A stretch of DNA of 7,668 nt from Limisphaerales bacterium. GTDB lineage: Bacteria; Verrucomicrobiota; Verrucomicrobiia; Limisphaerales; UBA11358. Positions 1 to 6,284 of this stretch are shown here, piece after piece (within the stretch, counting starts at the first letter, position 1; every line of letters starts with the position of its first letter). The notes beneath the pieces were generated by a model that was given only the letters and a program-made list of their open reading frames with translations, searched no databases and had not been told where the DNA came from. The stretch is from contig PKZR01000333.1 in assembly GCA_003133815.1 (NCBI GenBank), positions 1 through 7,668 of the forward strand, in the 5' to 3' direction. The position numbers were made by a program, and so were the translations under genes.

Positions 1-1053
1 GCGGACTTGTTGAAGATCAGCGAGAACATCACCCCGGAACAACTGGAGTGCGCCAACTCGATCGCCAGCTCCACCCTGCGTGCCGCCTCGCTCATCCGCC
101 AGTTGCTGCTGTTCAGCCGGAAGCAGCCGTTTCAGGCGCAAGACCTGGAGTTCAATGAATCCATCATGGAGCTGACCAAGATGCTGCGGCGCACCCTTGG
201 CGAACACATCCAGCTGCAATGCCAGTTCTCCATGGAGCCGCTGTACGTCAACGCCGACGCCGGCATGATGGACCAGGTGTTGATGAACCTCTCGGTCAAC
301 GCGCGCGATGCGATGCCCAAGGGCGGACGTCTTGTCATTCAAACCTCCTCGGTGGAATTCGACAAATCTGTCCAGGTGCATTCACCGCAGGCCCGGCCCG
401 GTTCATTCGTGTGCCTGAGCGTGAGCGACACCGGCTCCGGCATCAAACCGGAAATTCTGCCGAGGATTTTCGAGCCGTTCTTCACCACCAAGGACATCGG
501 CAAAGGCACCGGCCTGGGGTTGGCCACCGTTTTTGGAATTGTCCAGCAGCATCAGGGCTGGATCAATGTCTACAGCGAGATCGGCCGGGGAACCACCTTC
601 AAAATTTATCTTCCACGGCTGGCCGGAATGACCGGGAAAAGTCAGGAAGAACCCGATTTAGCATCCATGCGGGGCGGCAATGAAACCATCCTGCTGGTTG
701 AGGACGACAAGTACCTGCGCACGTCCGTGCGCAGAGCCTTGTCACAGCTCGGCTATAGCGTGCTTGAAGCCGCCAACGGCAATGAAGCTCTGGAAATCTG
801 GAAATACCAGCGGTATGTGATCCAGTTGCTGCTCACCGACATGGTGATGCCGGGAGGAATCAGTGGAAAAGAACTGGCCGAACGGATGTTGAAGGAAAAT
901 CCAAAATTGAAGGTGATTTATTCCAGCGGTTACACCGCAGAAGTCAGCGAATCGGATTTCCCCCTGGAGGAAGGCATCAATTTCCTCCACAAACCTTACG
1001 AGGCCCACAAGCTCGCGCTGACCGTCCGCCTGAGACTCGACAAGAAAGTCTAG
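1..1053 (+). CDS. Hybrid sensor histidine kinase with C-terminal receiver domain (5' end missing)
   Basis: The reading frame is open from base 1, so the true start and any sensor domain lie upstream. The product autophosphorylates on a histidine and passes phosphate to an aspartate in its own receiver. The phosphorylated histidine itself is outside the window. What is visible (numbering codon 1 = base 1) begins in the second helix of HisKA, ending LIRQLLLFSRKQ near residue 42. Next comes a HATPase_c domain at about 80-205, with N-box VLMNLSVNARDAM, G1 DTGSG, F-box EPFFTTK and G2 GKGTGLGLA. After a short linker, a receiver domain spans about 227-350, with acidic ED D near 235, phosphoacceptor Asp in LLTDMVMP near 280, the Ser in YSSGYT near 309 and Lys in HKPY near 331. 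All catalytic residues seen are intact. There is no DNA-binding output domain, so phosphorelay to another protein or autoregulation is likely. The ligand cannot be told. It converges on the OB-fold gene with 20 bp between stops. Confidence 0.93.
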   Translation, partial: ADLLKISENITPEQLECANSIASSTLRAASLIRQLLLFSRKQPFQAQDLEFNESIMELTKMLRRTLGEHIQLQCQFSMEPLYVNADAGMMDQVLMNLSVNARDAMPKGGRLVIQTSSVEFDKSVQVHSPQARPGSFVCLSVSDTGSGIKPEILPRIFEPFFTTKDIGKGTGLGLATVFGIVQQHQGWINVYSEIGRGTTFKIYLPRLAGMTGKSQEEPDLASMRGGNETILLVEDDKYLRTSVRRALSQLGYSVLEAANGNEALEIWKYQRYVIQLLLTDMVMPGGISGKELAERMLKENPKLKVIYSSGYTAEVSESDFPLEEGINFLHKPYEAHKLALTVRLRLDKKV

Positions 1054-1073
1054 CCGTCGGTTTGCCGGGGCCG

Positions 1074-1568
1074 TCACATGATTTCCGGGAGGCTGTTGGT
1101 GGACGGTGCTGATGCTGGCGCATTGGCGGGTGGTGATACCGCCGGAGAGGAGGCCGCCGCGGCACCCGATGGATTAAGAAACAGGCTCAGGTTCGTGACG
1201 CCCAAAACGGTGAGTTGATTCGTGCTATCGAGCACCATCTCCGGCTTGTCGTGATAGTTCGTTATTTTGCCGCTGATCTCGATTGATTTTCCCTTCAGCA
1301 CATTTGCATCGCCGTAAAAACTGCTTTTGCCGTGAAAGATCACCACCGCGAACGGCGATTCGGGATATTTTTCGTCGAGATTTATGAATGTGATGGAGGG
1401 CCGGATGGTCACCTGCACCACCCTGCCCGTCACGATCATTTCCTTGTCGTAATAATTGGTGGCGGCGTAGGTGCTGATTTTCTGCGGAGCCGGGCTGCTG
1501 ATGTCGGACGCGGATAATCTGGCAGTCGTGAACGCGAAAACCGACAGAATCAGTGATAACTTCCTCAT
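1074..1568 (-). CDS. Small exported OB-fold protein of unknown function
   Basis: This is a 164-residue protein. I chose ATG at 1568 over an in-frame GTG at 1574 because it gives a clean signal peptide: MRKL, a hydrophobic stretch SLILSVFAFTTA, and probable cleavage after ARLSA near residue 20. There is no lipobox cysteine, so a soluble periplasmic location is inferred. Residues about 40-122 resemble OB-fold nucleic-acid-binding-like domains: MIVTGRVVQV, then FINLDEKYP, FAVVIF, LKGKSIEISGKITNY and KPEMVL. This pattern is common in small exported bacterial proteins of undefined role, and an OB fold need not bind nucleic acid. The last 30 residues are low-complexity Ala/Pro/Ser. No Shine-Dalgarno sequence is apparent. 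It lies 45 bp downstream of trxB on the same strand and could be cotranscribed with it. The gene is surely real, the fold assignment is moderate, and no function is known. Confidence 0.75.
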   Translation of the reverse strand: MRKLSLILSVFAFTTARLSASDISSPAPQKISTYAATNYYDKEMIVTGRVVQVTIRPSITFINLDEKYPESPFAVVIFHGKSSFYGDANVLKGKSIEISGKITNYHDKPEMVLDSTNQLTVLGVTNLSLFLNPSGAAAASSPAVSPPANAPASAPSTNSLPEIM

Positions 1569-1613
1569 GCGCACAGTGGACGAATTTTGCCCGGTTTCGG
1601 CAACATTAAATAT

Positions 1614-2543
1614 TCACTCGTTCCGTGCGGCCAGGAATCGTTCCGCGTCGATCGCCGCCGCGCAGCCTGCACCCGCCGCGGTGATGGCCTGGCGATAAAC
1701 CTGGTCCGCGCAGTCGCCGGCCACAAACACACCGGGCACGCTGGTCATCGTTCCCTTTTTTGGGATGATGAAACCGTGCGCGTCCATTTCAACATGCCCC
1801 TTGAAAATATCCGTGTTTGGTCCATGTCCGATGGCGATGAAGACACCCGCGCAATCCAAAATGGATTCCGCGCCGGTCTTGAGATTTTTCAATTTCACGC
1901 CGGTGACCTTGTCCTGCTTCACGTCGAGCACTTCCGTGACGGCTGAATCCCAGACGGGCTTGATCTTCGGATTCGCCAGCGTGCGGTCGGCCATGATTTT
2001 GGACGCGCGCAACGAATCGCGGCGGTGCACCAGATGCACCACCGACGCAAATCGCGTGAGATAAGTCGCCTCCTCGCAGGCCGAATCGCCTCCGCCGACC
2101 ACCACGAGCGGCTGGTTGCGGAAAACCGGCAGCGCGCCATCACACGTCGCGCAATACGTCACTCCCTTGGTCTCCAGCAAATCTTCGCCGGGTACGTCCA
2201 GATGCCTGTGACTTGCGCCGGTGGCGATGATGACCGTCTCGGCCTGGTTCTTTTCCCCGTCCACGGTCAATTCAAAAGGTGACTTGGAAAAATCAACCTT
2301 CTCGACAGTGCCGAAAGTTGATTTCGCGCCGAAACGCTCGGCCTGCTTCTGCATCCGCGTCATCAGTTCGTAGCCATCAACGCCTTCCGGGAATCCCGGG
2401 AAATTTTCGACGATGCTCGTGGTCGTGAGCAGGCCGCCGGGCTGTGCGCCCATGAGCACGAGAGGGGCAAGGTTGGCCCGCGCGGTATAAAGCGCCGCCG
2501 TCCAGCCGGCGCATCCTGAACCGATGATGACAACTTTTTTCAT
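1614..2543 (-). CDS. trxB: Thioredoxin-disulfide reductase
   Basis: This is a cytoplasmic FAD enzyme of 309 residues, a normal length, which uses NADPH to reduce thioredoxin. Residues 4-22 carry the FAD-binding fold (VVIIGSGCAGWTAALYTAR). TGASHRHLDVPGE lies at 108-120 and the redox-active CATC at 131-134. The NADPH-binding GGGDSACEEA is at 150-159, HRR at 173-175 supports preference for NADPH, and the C-terminal FAD motif GVFVAGDCAD is at 271-280. All hallmarks of the low-molecular-weight TrxR family are present. ATG at 2543 was chosen because MKKVVIIGSG is the family N-terminus; an in-frame extension to 2693 runs into the oppositely oriented neighbour and has no family match. There is no Shine-Dalgarno sequence. 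Cys11 sits where many family members have proline (GSGPAG). It is divergent from the propeller gene and is followed closely by the OB-fold gene. Confidence 0.96.
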   Translation of the reverse strand: MKKVVIIGSGCAGWTAALYTARANLAPLVLMGAQPGGLLTTTSIVENFPGFPEGVDGYELMTRMQKQAERFGAKSTFGTVEKVDFSKSPFELTVDGEKNQAETVIIATGASHRHLDVPGEDLLETKGVTYCATCDGALPVFRNQPLVVVGGGDSACEEATYLTRFASVVHLVHRRDSLRASKIMADRTLANPKIKPVWDSAVTEVLDVKQDKVTGVKLKNLKTGAESILDCAGVFIAIGHGPNTDIFKGHVEMDAHGFIIPKKGTMTSVPGVFVAGDCADQVYRQAITAAGAGCAAAIDAERFLAARNE

Positions 2544-2553
2544 AGGGACGCGC

Positions 2554-2582
2554 AAGATAGTTTGCAACCGCTTGTGTTGCAA
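2554..2582 (-). promoter_or_regulatory. Possible trxB promoter overlapping a perfect 7-7-7 dyad
   Basis: Reading the minus strand, TTGCAA (2577-2582) is separated by 17 bp from TATCTT (2554-2559). Each matches the sigma-70 consensus at four of six positions. The implied transcript starts around 2547, only a few bases before the trxB ATG at 2543, so trxB might be nearly leaderless. That fits its lack of a ribosome-binding site. The perfect inverted repeat TTGCAAC (2562-2568) / GTTGCAA (2576-2582), with a 7-bp centre, covers the -35 box and spacer, where a repressor would act. The promoter is inferred; the dyad is seen directly. Confidence 0.35.
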
Positions 2583-2640
2583 GTTTGGATGAATTGAAAT
2601 TGCAGTCGGCCCTGTTTGAAGATTAACTTGACGCCCGAAA

Positions 2641-3765
2641 ATGAAGTTTTTCCGACATTTCAGGCTCATCGCCTGCGCCTTTTTTGCAATCACGCAGCTT
2701 GATGGCCATGCTCAATCCGGCGCGACCAATTTTTGGACTCTGAATGTGGCGGGTTTTGGCGGTGGTTCATCCCCCGCCCTGGCGTCCGACGGAACCATTT
2801 ATCAGGGGACTTTTGACGGCAAGCTTCTCGCCATCACACCTCAGGGCGGGATCAAATGGACTTTCAAAGCGGGCCGTGAAATCAAATCGTCCCCGGCGGT
2901 CGCCGACGACGGGACGATTTATTTCGGTTCGCGCGACAGGAAGCTCTATGCCGTCACGCCGGACGGGGAAAAGAAATGGACTTTTGCGGCCGGCGCATGG
3001 ATTGATTCCTCGCCCGCAATCGCAACTGACGGGACGGTCTATTTTGGTTCGTGGGACTCCAGTTTCTACGCGCTGAACGCCGACGGCTCGTTGAAATGGA
3101 AATTCGCGGTTGGCGGGATCATTGATTCCTCGCCGGCGGTCGGCCCGGATGGGACGATTTATTTTGGTTCGCATGACAAGGCGTTTTACGCGCTCACGCC
3201 GGACGGAAAGCTTCGCTGGAAATTTCCAACGCATGGGGAAATCTTTTCATCCCCCGCCGTCAATTCTGACGGCTCAATTTATTTCACCTCGACGGATGGG
3301 AATCTCTACGCCATGAATCCGGACGGCACGGAACGCTGGCGCCTGCACACGGGCGGATACACGGAATCTTCGCCGGTGCTGGACGCGCAGGGACGGGTTT
3401 ATCTTGGCGTGAATTACTCAAAGAGGTGCATTGGTGCGGATGGAAAGGAAATTTGGGCGGGCGGTTGTCCGCAGCTGGTTGGAGATTCGCCGGCGGTCGC
3501 GGCGGACGGCCTGGTCTGTTTCGCCTCGGCATGGGGCAGCCTCTCCGCCTTCAATGACCAGGGACAGGTGGCATGGGAGACGTTCATTGGCCAGGGGGTG
3601 GTTCCAACCTCGTCCCTGGTGATCGGCCCGGATGGTGCAATTTATGTGTGCGATGGACCCACGTTGTTTTCATTTGTGTCCACGAACAATGTGCCTCTGG
3701 CGAAAACTGCCTGGCCGATGTTCCGGGCGAATCCGCGCCACACCGGACGGGTGAATGTGAATTGA
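2641..3765 (+). CDS. Exported PQQ-like beta-propeller repeat protein
   Basis: This is a 374-residue protein with an N-terminal signal peptide: KFFRHFR, then hydrophobic LIACAFFAITQL, with probable cleavage after GHA at residue 24. The mature part is built of repeats of about 40 residues of the form SSPAVxxDGTIYFGSxDxxLYAxxPDGxxKWxF. The DG turn recurs at residues 50, 90, 130, 170 and 210, then near 250, 289 and 331, giving eight repeats, which suggests an eight-bladed propeller. The tail AWPMFRANPRHTGR is a familiar ending of PQQ-like (YWTD/BamB-like) repeat proteins in Planctomycetes and Verrucomicrobia. I see no dehydrogenase catalytic domain, heme motif or dockerin, so it is more likely a binding or scaffolding protein than a quinoprotein enzyme; the ligand is unknown. 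ATG at 2641 is the only start giving the full signal peptide. It lacks a clear Shine-Dalgarno sequence. Its stop lies 3 bp from the stop of the convergent DUF2203 gene. Confidence 0.88.
   Translation: MKFFRHFRLIACAFFAITQLDGHAQSGATNFWTLNVAGFGGGSSPALASDGTIYQGTFDGKLLAITPQGGIKWTFKAGREIKSSPAVADDGTIYFGSRDRKLYAVTPDGEKKWTFAAGAWIDSSPAIATDGTVYFGSWDSSFYALNADGSLKWKFAVGGIIDSSPAVGPDGTIYFGSHDKAFYALTPDGKLRWKFPTHGEIFSSPAVNSDGSIYFTSTDGNLYAMNPDGTERWRLHTGGYTESSPVLDAQGRVYLGVNYSKRCIGADGKEIWAGGCPQLVGDSPAVAADGLVCFASAWGSLSAFNDQGQVAWETFIGQGVVPTSSLVIGPDGAIYVCDGPTLFSFVSTNNVPLAKTAWPMFRANPRHTGRVNVN
2761..3480 (+). repeat. Six in-register 120-bp tandem coding repeats
   Basis: The Asp/Gly codon pair and the flanking YFGS-type coding recur exactly 120 bp apart, at 2788, 2908, 3028, 3148, 3268 and 3388. 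The spacing then loosens to 117 bp (3505) and 126 bp (3631). The units at 2908, 3028 and 3148 are the most alike in DNA sequence, each containing GGGACG followed by a T-rich TTT/TCT run and GGTTCG, which suggests fairly recent internal duplication. They encode the propeller blades. Confidence 0.85.
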
Positions 3766-3768
3766 AAA

Positions 3769-4152
3769 CTACAGCCGTTCGCGGCCGCCAAAGCCGGTTT
3801 CCAAATCGTGCCAGAATTCCACTGCATCCTCATCCTGTTCCCAGCAGAGAAAAACCTCCTTGTCGCCGATGATGGCTGGAAAATCCAGCAGCCCGCGCTC
3901 AAGGTCCTTGATGAAAATCTCGCGCTTTTGAAATTCGGCGAGCAGTTCCTGCGTGTCCGCCAGCGAGCGGATCCATTTGTTCACGGTTTCGCCGCCGATG
4001 TCGTTCCCCTGCTCCGTCAGGCCGCTCAGGCGCTGTTCGTAGCGGTGCAGTTCTTCACGCAGCCGGTTCAGGCGGTCCAGCCACAAGCGGATTTGCGGCA
4101 GCAGTCCGTTCGCCTCCTCAAGCGTGTAATGCTTTTTAAAACGATGTTTCAT
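3769..4152 (-). CDS. DUF2203 family protein
   Basis: This is a 127-residue cytoplasmic protein with no signal peptide or membrane segment. Near the N-terminus YTLEEANGLLPQI (9-21) matches the family opening. It is followed by a charged helical stretch, likely a coiled coil, at about 22-78, then IKDLERGLLDFPA (81-93), VFLCWEQDED (100-109) and VEFWHDLETGFGGRE (111-125). That order is the family hallmark, and the length is typical. The function of DUF2203 is unknown; the conserved C, W, H and acidic residues could suggest a ligand or metal site, which is inference only. ATG at 4152 is preceded by a good Shine-Dalgarno sequence, GAAGGTG (4163-4169 on the minus strand), the clearest in the window. 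Its leader begins just after a strong hairpin that follows the 33-aa gene. It converges with the propeller gene, with 3 bp between stops. Confidence 0.88.
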   Translation of the reverse strand: MKHRFKKHYTLEEANGLLPQIRLWLDRLNRLREELHRYEQRLSGLTEQGNDIGGETVNKWIRSLADTQELLAEFQKREIFIKDLERGLLDFPAIIGDKEVFLCWEQDEDAVEFWHDLETGFGGRERL

Positions 4153-4162
4153 CGTCTGTATT

Positions 4163-4169
4163 CACCTTC
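4163..4169 (-). promoter_or_regulatory. Shine-Dalgarno site of the DUF2203 gene
   Basis: The minus-strand sequence GAAGGTG lies about 10 bases before the ATG at 4152. It supports that start and stands out because most other genes here lack such a site. Confidence 0.6.
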
Positions 4170-4170
4170 A

Positions 4171-4222
4171 CAAATAAAGACCGTTCGCGGACGGACGCGA
4201 CTGGCGCGCCGTCCGCGAACGG
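4171..4222 (-). terminator. Strong hairpin with T-rich tail after the 33-aa gene
   Basis: The 14-base arms CCGTTCGCGGACGG (4181-4194) and CCGTCCGCGAACGG (4209-4222) are perfect reverse complements. Inside, CGCG (4196-4199) pairs with CGCG (4205-4208) after one bulged A, leaving a five-base ACTGG loop. On the minus strand the stem is followed by TCTTTATTTG, a modest U-rich tract. It begins about 24 bp after the stop of the 33-aa gene, which fits intrinsic termination. Because the DUF2203 start lies only 28 bp beyond the stem, it could also act as an attenuator in that gene's leader. No comparable tract exists on the plus-strand side. Confidence 0.6.
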
Positions 4223-4245
4223 ATGAATTGAACCGCACTACAGAA

Positions 4246-4347
4246 TTACTTCTGCCAGGTGCGCTTCTTGTGACGATTCAAGCGCAGCTTCTTGCGCCGT
4301 TTGTGCTTGTTGATTTTTGCCTTGCGGCGTTTTTTGATTGAACCCAT
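4246..4347 (-). CDS. 33-aa AURKAIP1/COX24-domain ribosomal-type protein
   Basis: This very short basic protein begins MGSIKKRRKAKINKHKRRKK and ends NRHKKRTWQK, and about 60% of its residues are Lys, Arg or His. The start MGS.KKRRK, the central K-H-K/R-R-K and the C-terminal R-HKK match the AURKAIP1/COX24 C-terminal family (PF08213, DUF1713). That family includes mitochondrial small-subunit protein mS38 and the actinobacterial 30S protein bS22, so the likely role is an rRNA-binding accessory ribosomal protein. Assignment is by recognition of the whole-length motif; no other function fits such a composition. The start is ATG at 4347 and the stop TAA at 4246-4248. There is no Shine-Dalgarno sequence upstream (AATCCTTTAT precedes the ATG). 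It lies 103 bp after hisG on the same strand and is followed by a strong hairpin, so it is probably the last gene of its transcript. Confidence 0.87.
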   Translation of the reverse strand: MGSIKKRRKAKINKHKRRKKLRLNRHKKRTWQK

Positions 4348-4450
4348 ATAAAGGATTGATGATGAAATAAACTAAAATGGGCGCAATGCCAATCTAAATT
4401 TGCTCCGGCCCGTTTTCTTTGTTTGCTTCAAAATGAAAAATTGGACGATT

Positions 4451-5326
4451 TCAGTAAACCACTTTGTTCAGCGGATATTCAATGATGCCTTCAGCGCCCG
4501 CCGCCTTCAGTTGCGGAATCAATTCACGCACCACGTGCTCGTCAATGATGGTTTCGACGGCGACCCAGCCCTTCAAACTCAAACTGGCAATCGTCGGATT
4601 GCGCAGTGCGGGCAAATCCTTCAGCAGCTTCGCCAGGTTTTTTTCCGCGATATTCATTTTCAAGCCGACTTTCGCCTCGGCTTCGAGCGCGCCGTTCAAC
4701 AGCATCGCCAGCGTCTCGATTTTTTTGCGCTTCCACGAATCCTTCCAGGCATCGTTGTTCACAATCAATCGAGGTGTCGAAGACAACAGCGTGTCCACGA
4801 TGCGCAGCTTGTTCGCGCGCAATGACGAGCCGGTCTCAGTGACCTCGACAATCGCGTCTACCAGTTCGTGCGCCTTCACCTCGGTCGCGCCCCATGAAAA
4901 TTCCACCTCGGCCTTCACGCCGTTTTTCTTCAGATATTTTTTTGTCAGGTTGACGACTTCGGTAGCGATGCGTTTGCCCTCCAAATCTTTCACCGATTTG
5001 ACCGGCGAATTTTCCGGCACGCACAACACCCAGCGCGCGGGCTGGCGCGTGGCCTTGCTGAATAGAAATTCGCCGACCTCGTGGACTTTCGAGCCGTTCT
5101 CGATCACCCAGTCGTGACCGGTGATGCCGCAATCCAAATAACCGTGCTCGACGTATCGGCTGATTTCCTGGGCGCGAATAAGCCGGATTTCCATCTCCTC
5201 GTCGTCCACATGCGGAATGTAGGAACGGCTGCTAACGGTGATGTTGAATCCTGCCTTGGCCATTTTTTCGATGGTTGCTTCCTGCAGGCTGCCCTTGGGC
5301 AGTCCAAATTTTAATTTATTGCTCAT
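4451..5326 (-). CDS. hisG: ATP phosphoribosyltransferase, long form
   Basis: It catalyses the first step of histidine synthesis, joining ATP and PRPP to give phosphoribosyl-ATP, and is normally feedback-inhibited by histidine. The product is 291 residues. The N-terminal KFGLPKGSLQE (6-16) and DCGITGHDWV (65-74) belong to the catalytic domains. EVTETGSSLRANKL (161-174) is the PRPP-binding loop. Residues about 216-291, including the GWVAVETIIDE segment and ending EYPLNKVVY, form the HisG_C regulatory domain. This is therefore the long, self-sufficient type that does not need HisZ. I chose ATG at 5326 over GTG at 5344, since MSNKLKFGLPKG fits the family; the longer form adds six residues. Neither start has a clear Shine-Dalgarno sequence. 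No other his gene is in the window. The 33-aa gene follows 103 bp downstream. Confidence 0.95.
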   Translation of the reverse strand: MSNKLKFGLPKGSLQEATIEKMAKAGFNITVSSRSYIPHVDDEEMEIRLIRAQEISRYVEHGYLDCGITGHDWVIENGSKVHEVGEFLFSKATRQPARWVLCVPENSPVKSVKDLEGKRIATEVVNLTKKYLKKNGVKAEVEFSWGATEVKAHELVDAIVEVTETGSSLRANKLRIVDTLLSSTPRLIVNNDAWKDSWKRKKIETLAMLLNGALEAEAKVGLKMNIAEKNLAKLLKDLPALRNPTIASLSLKGWVAVETIIDEHVVRELIPQLKAAGAEGIIEYPLNKVVY

Positions 5327-5467
5327 CTGAATTGTGTGATCCACGTTTGGCGCGAGGTCTCAAAAGATAATCTCTGGATACTTCAAGCACGTGACGGACT
5401 TAGTTTGCCAAGTACGAGTACAAAACGCCACTTTTAATGCATCCGACTGTCATCTGCTGAAATTTCA

Positions 5468-5499
5468 ATTTGGAAGAAGAGGAGCTATTTCTTCCAAAT
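5468..5499 (-). terminator. Hairpin spanning the purN stop codon
   Basis: ATTTGGAAGAA (5468-5478) and TTCTTCCAAAT (5489-5499) are perfect 11-base reverse complements with a 10-base loop that holds the purN stop codon. The upstream arm on the minus strand encodes the last residues of PurN. The sequence beyond it (TGAAATTTCAG) is A/T-rich but has no good T-run, so termination is only possible. It may instead protect the 3' end. The remaining 140 bp up to hisG show no gene. Confidence 0.35.
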
Positions 5500-6105
5500 C
5501 ACTTTTCTTCCTACGACAGAAATCTCGCCGCGCGCGACCGCTGCCACACATTTTGGGTAAAGCTCATGTTCTGCCGAGTGAATCCGTGCATGCAAACTTT
5601 CCGGCTTGTCGTCATCCAGCACCGGCACCGTTTGCTGTCCAATGATCGGCCCGGCATCCACGCCCGCGTCTACAAAATGCACCGTGCAGCCCGTCACCTT
5701 CACGCCATAATCCAGCGCCTGCTTCCATGCTTCAAGTCCGGGAAACGAAGGGAGCAGCGACGGATGCACATTCACGATGCAGCCTTCGAACGCGCGAAGA
5801 AATTCACCCTTCAAGACGCGCATGAAACCGGCGAGCACTATTAAATCTACTTTGGCTTCGCTCAATATCTTAACAAAATTTCCCTCGGCTTCCTCATCCA
5901 GCTTCGTGCGGAATTTCCCAGGTGGAATGAATTGCGCAGGAATGCTCCGTTCCCGCGCGTGCTCCAATATTCTTGCGCTCTCGACGTCGCTCAAAACGAC
6001 GGCCACTTGAGCCGGAATTTTCCCGCAGGCGACGGCATCGGCGATGGCCACGAAGTTGGAGCCTTTGCCTGAACCGAGAACTCCGAGTCGAAATGGATTG
6101 CTCAC
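5485..6105 (-). CDS. purN: Phosphoribosylglycinamide formyltransferase
   Basis: It transfers the formyl group of 10-formyltetrahydrofolate to GAR in the third step of purine synthesis and acts in the cytoplasm. With the GTG start at 6105 the product is 206 residues, normal for PurN. GVLGSGKGSNF (8-18) is the GAR phosphate-binding loop. VLAGFMRVL (90-98) and VNVHPSLLPSFPG (111-123) hold catalytic Asn112 and His114. VHFVDAGVDAGPIIGQ (142-157) carries catalytic Asp150. The catalytic Asn-His-Asp triad is complete. A TTG at 6135 would add ten residues with no family likeness, so GTG was preferred. No Shine-Dalgarno sequence is seen. Its neighbours are hisG downstream (about 160 bp away, same strand) and the divergent lutA upstream. 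A candidate promoter lies about 150 bp upstream of the start. Confidence 0.95.
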   Translation of the reverse strand: MSNPFRLGVLGSGKGSNFVAIADAVACGKIPAQVAVVLSDVESARILEHARERSIPAQFIPPGKFRTKLDEEAEGNFVKILSEAKVDLIVLAGFMRVLKGEFLRAFEGCIVNVHPSLLPSFPGLEAWKQALDYGVKVTGCTVHFVDAGVDAGPIIGQQTVPVLDDDKPESLHARIHSAEHELYPKCVAAVARGEISVVGRKVIWKK

Positions 6106-6253
6106 GACGATTTGAATAACAGACGCGACGCTCAAAACAAGTTGAAAGCAGCAAGACGCCGTTCAATTCACCGGATCAAAAAGGATGCTTATGAACAAAA
6201 AGGATTGAGTCTGCTCATCGGCAATCACAAACAAGAACGGACGATTGACAAAC

Positions 6254-6284
6254 ATTATAAATTGTTTTTTGCCAAAGCGGTCAA
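6254..6284 (-). promoter_or_regulatory. Candidate promoter reading toward purN
   Basis: On the minus strand, TTGACC (6279-6284) and a perfect TATAAT (6254-6259) are 19 bp apart. That is slightly long for sigma-70, but both boxes are strong. It would give a leader of roughly 140 bases before purN. The surrounding 6106-6332 interval is distinctly A/T-rich compared with the genes on either side and holds no supported gene. Prediction only. Confidence 0.35.

Noticed and set aside
2544..2693. N-terminal extension of trxB
   Set aside because: It adds 50 residues with no family match and overlaps the start and signal peptide of the divergent propeller gene. The canonical N-terminus begins at 2543.
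2641..3765. PQQ-dependent alcohol or glucose dehydrogenase
   Set aside because: The repeats are PQQ-like, but there is no enzyme-type length, no vicinal-cysteine ring motif, no heme motif and no catalytic domain.
4348..4450. Weak hairpin after hisG as a terminator (GGGC/GCCC with GCAA/TTGC on the minus strand)
   Set aside because: There are only two four-base stems with a four-base bulge and a 13-base loop, followed by ATTTTAG. This is too weak to separate hisG from the 33-aa gene with confidence.
4464..5117. Plus-strand frame of 217 codons opposite hisG
   Set aside because: It is a shadow of hisG with a Ser/Phe-rich translation and no motif.
5345..5484. Possible small gene or riboswitch before hisG
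   Set aside because: There is no credible short reading frame, no well-spaced promoter and no known riboswitch pattern that I could recognise. A 10-bp palindrome TGAAATTTCA at 5458-5467 is too short to interpret.
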